DNA of 64,000 nucleotides, from the NCBI GenBank assembly GCA_019400425.1, contig JAFREE010000011.1:124001-188000 (forward strand), in the 5' to 3' direction. Made by a program: the position numbers and the translations under genes. This DNA comes from Hymenochaete sp. R1 (Eukaryota; Basidiomycota; Agaricomycetes; Hymenochaetales; Hymenochaetaceae). The number at the start of each line of letters is the position of its first letter. Position 1 is the first letter of the stretch. Positions 57,753-64,000 of this stretch are shown here, one piece after another. Under the pieces are notes generated by a model that saw only the letters and a list, made by a program, of their open reading frames with translations, ran no database searches and was not told where the DNA came from.

Positions 57753-58941
57753 ATGGCTCCTTCGACTACGTACGTTGCTCAGTTGACTTCAAAGTGCCAG
57801 CTATGCTAATCCAACCTCGTTTGATGTTGTAGTGTTCCGACAGCTGCCGTACGTCTTATGCACATTGTATAGAGATGGCAAAGAGCTTGCTTACCCTTCC
57901 ATGTTTAGTCGATCGAGGTTCCGGAGACGCTCCTTAAAAAGAGGAAACAAAACGAGAAGGTTCGCGAGGAGCGTATTGCAAAGGCTGCCGCTGCGCGCAA
58001 GGTATGTTCAAATTACATTTTGGTGCATCTGGCGTTTATCTTCGTCTCGGGCTGGGGTGCTTTGAGTCGGCGACTCTTTCCAAATGATGTATAGCTTAAG
58101 CCAAGCCCGTAGCTAGACTCTTCACGGGTCAATGTTGCGTGAATTTCCATCTTTCGGGACTGATTCTCAATTCTCTACTTTCATTGCAAATCGTTCTTGA
58201 TTCGTTAACTCATGTGATCTTTCCCTCTATTTCAGGCCCAAAAAGCCAAGCGCAAGGTCATCTTCAAGCGCGCAGAATCGTATGTAAAAGAATATCTCAC
58301 GAAGGAGAAAGAGGAAGTCCGTCTTAAGCGCGCCGCTCGCTCTGTCGGCGATTTCTACGTCCCCTCCGAGCCCAAGGTCTACTTTGTAGTCCGTATCCGT
58401 GGTATCAACGAGATTGCCCCCAAGCCGCGCAAGATCTTGCAGTTGCTGCGTCTTTTACAGATCAACAATGGCGTGTTCGTGAAGGTGACGAAGGCGACGC
58501 AACAAATGTTGCGCCTGGTGGAGCCCTATGTAACCTACGGGTACGTCGTTACTCGAAGGTTTTTGTAGATATGGAGTCATTTACTTACTTGTTTATTATT
58601 TCCCGTGCTGTCTCTACAGTGAACCCAATCTCAAATCCGTCCGTGAACTTATCTACAAGCGTGGATACGGCAAGCTCAACAAGCAGCGTGTCCCCCTTTC
58701 TTCGAACGGCGTCATCGAGCAGGCTCTCGGCCAATACGACATCCTCTGTGTCGAAGACCTCGTGCATCAGATCATTTCCGCCGGCCCGCACTTCAAGCAG
58801 GCGTCCAACTTCCTGTGGCCGTTCAAGTTGAGCAACCCCACCGGTGGATGGCGCCCGCGCAAGTTTTTACACTACGTTGAGGGTGGTGACCACGGGAACC
58901 GCGAGCAGTACATCAACAAGCTCATTCGCCAGATGAACTAA
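57753..58941 (+). CDS. RPL7: 60S ribosomal protein L7 (uL30)
   Basis: Structural protein of the large ribosomal subunit. Short first exons (MAPSTT, VPTAA) lead to [20 protein letters not shown] and a basic helix. After a long intron (about 58001-58235) come [60 protein letters not shown] and, after another intron, [40 protein letters not shown] and INKLIRQMN. The stop is at 58939-58941. Length (about 245 aa) and sequence match RPL7 throughout. Small 5' exons and several introns are usual for fungal ribosomal protein genes. The long intron carries a candidate snoRNA. Confidence 0.96.
58080..58168 (+). ncRNA. Candidate intronic C/D box snoRNA (snR39/snR39b-like)
   Basis: It lies inside the 235-nt intron of RPL7. 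A box C-like ATGATGT is at 58084-58090 (one mismatch to RUGAUGA) and a box D CTGA at 58160-58163, about 80 nt in all. Directly upstream of box D, CCATCTTTCGGG (58147-58158) is perfectly complementary to CCCGAAAGATGG, a conserved sequence of fungal 25S rRNA as I recall it. By the box D+5 rule the target is the G of CCCG, which I equate with yeast Gm805 (snR39b). Yeast RPL7A and RPL7B introns host snR39 and snR59, which modify A807, two bases away. An internal CCCGT/ACGGG hairpin is present. The terminal stem looks weak. Confidence 0.6.
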
Positions 58942-59776
58942 GCGAGATTATCGTTTTAACGTGTCCGTTATGAGTTTAGGTGGGGTCTGTTGATTTTGCG
59001 GGCTGGTGGTGGTTGGCGTGTGCGTGATGTAGTGAACGAAGGCGTCTCTTCGGGAGACAAACTGTATGGCTATGTGAGATTGTCGTATGCTATGGTAACT
59101 TTCCTCCCCCCTCCTGGCCTGTTCCCCAATTCTTCTTTTCCCTTGCATGTATTCTCTCGTGGCCGACGACTCAAAAACTTCACTTTGGCATTCGTGCTAT
59201 TCCGTAATCAGCCGCTGATGAACAGAAGAAAGCATACATTTCTTCTTTCAGGCGAGTTGAAAGAAAAGATGTGACAAAGGCTTCACGTCGAAATGACATA
59301 TGTTTCAAACTCAACTCGCCATCGCGCTCAGAAAATACGAAGTTCCCGTCAGATCCATTGTGGCAAGGAACCAAGGCTAAATCTGGGAAACCACGGGTCT
59401 TTCACAACACTACACCACGACAACCGAATGAGGTGAAAGATAAGATACTGGTATGTATTGTTGGTGATGTTCGATGTACAAGTCCCTCGATAGAAAGCAA
59501 GCGAAAAAGAGGTGATGGAGGAAAAGAGATGAGTGATATATAGTATACCAGAAGAAGTGGGGAGGGATGCAAGTAGCTGAAGGAAGAGGAAAGCGGTGGA
59601 AAAGCAGGAAGAAGGAAAACACGAAATAGAGTTGGACTCGATAATGGTCTACGTGACCGATTACAAATAATAACTTATCCTTGGGGAGGAAGCGTTCCGT
59701 GAACCGCTGTGTCAGTCGAACATGCTCGTGCATTCTTGATCGATTGGTTGCTTGGTTGTACGCATTGATGGCATCT
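58942..59776. other. Convergent intergenic region, about 0.8 kb
   Basis: 3' UTRs of RPL7 (+) and the LisH/CTLH gene (-). Open frames on both strands lack motifs. Purine-rich tract around 59515-59630. No gene seen. Confidence 0.5.
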
Positions 59777-61406
59777 TCATGACTCCATGAACTCGTGAAA
59801 GTCAAAGTACGGGGCCTTCTGAACGAGCCATGTATCACGTCAGATTCTTCCTCTTAACACGAAGCCAAAACAAAATAAAAAGAACAGATCGAAATCAAAC
59901 CTCACCTTCTCCTCCCGTTTCTCCTTCCCATTCCCGTTCTTACCCGCCGGCCCAGGACCACTCACCGCGACGTTGATAGTATTACTCCCCGGATCATTCT
60001 CAATTCCATTATCAGACTCAGAGCTGTTCTCGGATCCAGGTCTAAACGCTATAGGCAACAGTCCTGGATCGACCGGGTATTCCGCCGGGGACGCAGGAAG
60101 GAAGAACGGCAGTCCGCTCTGGCTAATCCAACTATTTCCCTGTGAAGGATGGTGTAAAGGGGAGGAGGCCGGCGATGTGTTGGAGTTGTCGGCCATGACA
60201 GACCATACTGTGGTAGTTTGGCGGACGTAGAGCTCCAAGTGGGACGTTGAAGGTTGATTGAGATGGCCTGTACACATGCATGGATTGAGTCAAAAATAGG
60301 ACATGAAATTACAGACCCACTTACAAAGGATCGCACTATTCACTTGCTCGGCTACCGCTTCCCGCCGCTCCTGGCTCATGTAATGCCTCGTCGGGCTTTC
60401 CTCGGGAACTCGGTACGCCAACAACCCACCTACGCCATTCAGCTCCTTCCGATATATCTCCTTGTCTCGCGCGTCTTTCAGTGATTCCACGGAGGCATAG
60501 AGCCTCTGCGCCCGGTGGAGTAAGGAGGTCTGGTGGGCTGAAAAGGCGTCAGATGACCGCTCAGGCTGAGTCTGACTTTGACTTTGTGAGGACGAGGAGA
60601 AGGTAGCTAAAGTAGGTGATGCTGACGAGGAGCGAAACGTATCGCCCGGGTAAGGGAGGGGTACCGTCCTTGCTGCTTCGACAAAGTCGAGAATGCGGAG
60701 ATTGAGCGCGATATGGATGGGTTTAGTCGAGCACTGAGATTTGTAAGGTAGACGTTCATGAGGTGCGGCTTTCTTCGGGAGTTGTGGGGGAAGGGAATGC
60801 TTAGTTCGTGGATTATGTGCTCCTGGTTCAGCGTCGTCGTCCTCAACGAGAACTCTAGGGAAATGGGCATTTATGAGGTTCTGGGCATCCTCGACGCGTC
60901 CGGACAGAATGTGTATGCGTATTTCTAATAGTCAATTGTAGTGAGTAATGGTGTTGGCGCGCGGGGATAGATACGGTCTCTGAAATGACTGACCTCGACG
61001 GATATTAGCTACGTTGATGACCGCGTCAGGAATCGAGCTCTCGCCAGCACTCTCGTCAGCCATCTCTTCTACTTCGACATCTCCGTGCTCGCGTTCCTCG
61101 TCCATTGGAACTCCCTCGTCTTCCTTTGTATCCAGGGTGATGCCAGTTAATCCCGCGTCTCCGGGTAGACCTTCATGTATCTCATGCGACCGCACCAACA
61201 CAGCAGATTCAGCCGCGAATGTTCGCGCAGTGCTCACATACGAGCAATGCAGAAGATAATCGAGGACAATTTCACGCTTCAAGTACTGTCAGTCAAAACA
61301 TCATAGTGAAAGACAGGTTGGTCGCACTGACGAGAGACTGGTCCGCTGGCTGGCATATCTGCTTGCTCGTTCCGGCGGTCGACGACGACGCTTGATAATG
61401 GTCCAT
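59777..61406 (-). CDS. LisH-CTLH-CRA protein (RanBPM/GID complex-like)
   Basis: Likely scaffold protein of the RanBP9/10-GID (CTLH) ubiquitin ligase type. The start at 61406 gives MDHYQASSSTAGTSKQICQP. A short intron then joins SL to YLKREIVLDYLLHCSYVSTA, TFAAES (LisH). An acidic linker (TKEDEGVPMDEEREHGDVEV) is followed by the CTLH region with HIRILSGRVEDAQNLINAHF and, after a low-complexity insertion, the CRA-like end KELNGVGGLLAYRVPEESPT, SQERREAVAEQVNSAIL. The last exons end KAPYFDFHEFMES, stop 59777. No SPRY domain is present, unlike RanBP9 itself, so the order resembles the C-terminal half of that family. The specific GID subunit cannot be fixed by eye. Confidence 0.75.
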
Positions 61407-62069
61407 GGCTGTCTATGTTCGGGTTACAATCATCTAGTTGAGCTAGAGCTATATGGTCTTTCAGAAGCGAAGCAGAGTGCACACGACACGAGTGCGAGGT
61501 GCGGGAGACCGATCCAGTGCTATCCCAATAAAGGTATATGCACGTCGATCATTGCGCTTGATCACGTGTATAAGCGCTTATCTTATCTTTATCGGTGCTT
61601 GCATCCCAACTTTCAACTTGAAGATCATCGATGCCTCCCCCTAAGCACTACGCGTCACTCCGTCTTTCACTACTTTATGTTTGATTTGTTTACATAAAAC
61701 GATACACGAGCATAAAATCTACAACCTTGCATGCATTCATTAACGATACAATGCAGAGTAGAAAGGTCTACGACAACAAACATCGACAGAAAGATGCCGG
61801 CGGATGGGGCTAGTACCATCGAACGGAAACCTTTGGTCAGGGAGGAGCGATCTGGCTGCTGTCCACCCATCATCTCCAAGACCTCGGTGTATTATGTTGG
61901 TTGCTCCATGATCAAGCCATGGAAGTGAAGCATCGAGTCGTGCACCGATGTGTCCGTCTCGAGCTGAAAAAAATGAAGAGATAATAGTACAAGAAGCAAC
62001 CCTCCAAGTCACCAAGAATCAGAAGAAACACCAAAACGCGAAAAGGGGTAATAGAGCAGGGGGACATGC
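61407..62069. other. Intergenic between LisH/CTLH and aldolase genes
   Basis: Promoter of the LisH/CTLH gene at left and 3' region of the aldolase gene at right. Frames across 61730-62015 show no domain. No gene seen. Confidence 0.5.
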
Positions 62070-63531
62070 CTAAACCTTCCCGCTCAACTCCCTCTCTACC
62101 GCAATTAAATCCCTCGTATCAGCATGTTCCCATAACGCTTCACCTGCCTCCGCCTCAACAGGTATAAGAGGTTTCCGCGGCACACCACCGTACCCGTACA
62201 TTTTCTCCAAGAGATATTTAGTTCCGGCGATTCCAGATTTGGCGATAGTCGCGTCAGCGCGCGCTGCGATGCCTTGAAGGCGCTGGGCTTCTGGTAGCCG
62301 TGAAGGATCTTTAAGTGCAGCGTTCGTGACGTCGAAGAGATGAGAAAGGGTGCGCTATTTTTAGGGTGTATTATGTCAGCGGAAAATGCCAGTGGTGGAA
62401 ATGAGTGCAGCCTCGGGGGAAGCGGGAAATGAATTGAAACAGGGAAATCAAAACTGAATTGCGGCAATAGAAGGGTAAAATATTTTTGATAGAGGAGAGT
62501 CCGAACAGGTTAAAAATAGAAAGAATGCCACGGGGGAATACCAGTGACGAAATGAATGAATGGAATTCGAAAATGGCGTAGAACGCACCGGGGCCAAGTT
62601 TGCCAATCCGGTGATCGCCCCGTGCGCATTGGCGTATGCGGAGGGAACGAGGAAGTCGACGAAGCCGCCGAGGACGAGGAAAGGGAACGCATTGTCTTTG
62701 CGAGGGTGAGCCGCGGCGAAAGACTTGTCTGATACGGTTGCGCAGATGCGCGTGAGCTTGCCGACGTTACCACAAGTCAACTTCACGCCAGCGAGGTTCG
62801 GGCACGAGCTTGCGAGGTCGGTTATGAGTTCGGAGTCGAGGTCAATGCCGCCTGCGGCACCGGGGTCTGTTCGAAGATTTTAGCAGCGCAAAGGACCCCG
62901 CGGGAGAGTGGTATAAACGGAGGAGAAAGAGCGAGTTTGAACCGAATGCATGCAAAGTGACAGAAGCGGGGGGAAACGCACAATTATAGATTATGACCGG
63001 GATTGGGACTTTCTCCGCCACCTCACTCCAGAACTCCTTGAGCGCTTTACGATTTGAAGCAAGGGCCCCGGCGTAGTACCCGCTGAGGATAGCAATCGTT
63101 GCATCCGCTCCGGCTTCAGCAGCCTCCTTTCCAAACTGGATGACCTCCCGGGTGGCTCCACCGCCAATACCAGCAATAATTGGAACGTGATCTAGTCCAG
63201 CTAAGTCTAGTGCTTTCCTTGACGAGTGGATGAGAGTAACACGTTCCGCGTGCGATAGATGGATGGCTTCACCCATGGATCCGCTGAGGAGCGGGTGGAT
63301 TCCTGCCTTAGCTAGCCGGACAACGTGCGCCTCAAGTATAGATAAGTCTGTTGAGCAACTTGTTTAACTCATACCGGCTGAGTTTAATCAAATAACTAGC
63401 TCACCTAGGTCCTCCGAATCTGGCAGGAAGAAAGTGGGGATAGGTGCATAAATGCCAGGCTTTAGTCCCCTGGATGTAGTATGGCTATGTCCATTGGCAT
63501 GACCATTGACAACTCCGTTTTCCAATGTCAT
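62070..63531 (-). CDS. DapA/dihydrodipicolinate synthase-family aldolase
   Basis: Class I Schiff-base TIM-barrel aldolase. Fungal members include 2-keto-3-deoxy-L-sugar aldolase and 4-hydroxy-2-oxoglutarate aldolase-like enzymes; true lysine synthesis by DHDPS is not expected in fungi, which use the aminoadipate route. The start at 63531 (MTLENGVVNGHANG) precedes GIYAPIPTFFLPDSEDL. Motifs are GSMGEAIHLSHAERVTLIHS (pyruvate carboxylate-binding region), VPIIAGIGGGATREVIQFGK, ADATIAILSGYYAG, IPVIIYN with the catalytic Tyr, and LAGVKLTCGNVGKL with the Schiff-base Lys. Later DFLVPSAYANAHGAITGLAN and a helical C-terminus ending VERELSGKV. Stop 62070. About five introns. Length (about 330 aa) is normal. 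Substrate not determined. Confidence 0.88.
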
Positions 63532-63913
63532 GATACCCAGACGATTATACGCAGCGATTAGATAGCGGGTGAGTGGAGAAGTGCGAGAGAGGGTCAATGG
63601 ATCAAAAGGTCATGGGTGAAATAGGTCAGAGAGCTTTTATAGATCGACAACGTCCGGTCCGCGTTCTCCGAGTCAGAACATCACTAACGGCGCCTTCTCT
63701 CTTCCGCCCGGGCCGGCACCTTCCCGGTAGAGCGCCTCTTTAGGGCACGTTATCTCTCAGCAGTCAAGCTGACGTTCCTTTTTTTAACGATTACCTCTGC
63801 TTCGCATCGTTGTCAAGGTCCTTCCAGGCGGGTTGGAAGATGAGAAGCGTAGGATTGTTCTAGGTGGGTGAGAGACGGACTCAGACGGTGGTGGTGGTGA
63901 GAAGGAGAGAAGA
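63532..63913. promoter_or_regulatory. Upstream region of aldolase gene, possibly divergent promoter
   Basis: 382 bp between the aldolase ATG and a candidate plus-strand ATG. It includes a GC-rich block (cgcccgggccggcacc, about 63708) and a T-run at 63779. Confidence 0.35.
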
Positions 63914-64000
63914 ATGTTCAAGCCGCCGAAGCTGATCAGCGCGGGCCGCGATAACTTTGCAGGAAGTCCCCTTTCGCAGCCACATCAACATGTCTTCCAC
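63914..64000 (+). CDS. Possible gene start, truncated by window edge
   Basis: ATG at 63914 opens a frame (MFKPPKLISAGRDNF, then SPLSQPHQH) that stays open to the end of the window. It is divergent from the aldolase gene. Too short to identify; could be chance. Confidence 0.35.
   Translation, partial: MFKPPKLISAGRDNFAGSPLSQPHQHVFH

Noticed and set aside
59271..59543. Plus-strand frame downstream of RPL7
   Set aside because: No motif, lies in convergent 3' UTR space and has no promoter-like context.
61740..62015. Possible small gene on the minus strand between the LisH/CTLH and aldolase genes
   Set aside because: No domain or splice context; the frame lies in the expected 3' region of the aldolase gene.

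Overview
The window is nuclear DNA of a filamentous fungus, most likely an Agaricomycete basidiomycete. Protein genes are cut by many short (about 50-70 nt) GT-AG introns, intergenic distances are small, and both strands are used. The gene set includes USP48, GAA1, CHMP7, RAD54, a Crb2/53BP1 homologue, MUTYH, LUC7, CD2BP2/Lin1 and RPL7. There is also a locally expanded F-box family of the kind common in mushroom-forming fungi. I saw no convincing tRNA, rRNA, CRISPR or intact transposon. The taxon is inferred from gene style only.

Layout. 1-4.6 kb: USP48-like deubiquitinase (-, 3' end outside the window), divergent from GAA1 (+, 4.8-7.3 kb). 7.6-9.6 kb: orphan single-pass membrane protein. 10.3-12.4 kb: CHMP7-like ESCRT-III protein (-). 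12.4-16.3 kb: gene-poor stretch with decayed coding fragments. 16.4-17.8 kb: isocitrate lyase/PEP mutase family enzyme. 18.4-21.5 kb: a chromodomain protein whose C-terminal half carries clustered WG/GW repeats; this is the most interesting gene here. 22.0-25.1 kb: RAD54.

25.4-39.5 kb: a family of F-box proteins with a shared C-terminal region. Four copies look intact (three -, one +), one is a clear pseudogene and one is a terminal scrap. CD2BP2/Lin1 and an orphan gene, possibly with an intron-split start codon, sit among them. 40.5-41.9 kb: LUC7. 42.5-46.8 kb: Crb2/53BP1-like checkpoint mediator (-), divergent from a PHD-finger gene. 48.8-50.8 kb: nucleotide-sugar transporter (-), divergent from MUTYH (51.2-53.5 kb). 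55.5-57.4 kb: PAP2 lipid phosphatase. 57.8-58.9 kb: RPL7, whose long intron holds a candidate C/D snoRNA with a 12-nt match to 25S rRNA. 59.8-61.4 kb: LisH/CTLH protein (-). 62.1-63.5 kb: DapA-family aldolase (-). A possible gene start leaves the right edge.

Together the window mixes housekeeping functions (GPI anchoring, U1 and U5 splicing factors, ribosome, ESCRT) with several genome-maintenance genes (RAD54, Crb2-like, MUTYH) and a possible heterochromatin/RNAi adaptor. Nothing suggests they form a co-regulated cluster. Exon joins were made by eye from reading frame and splice consensus, so individual exon edges may be off.
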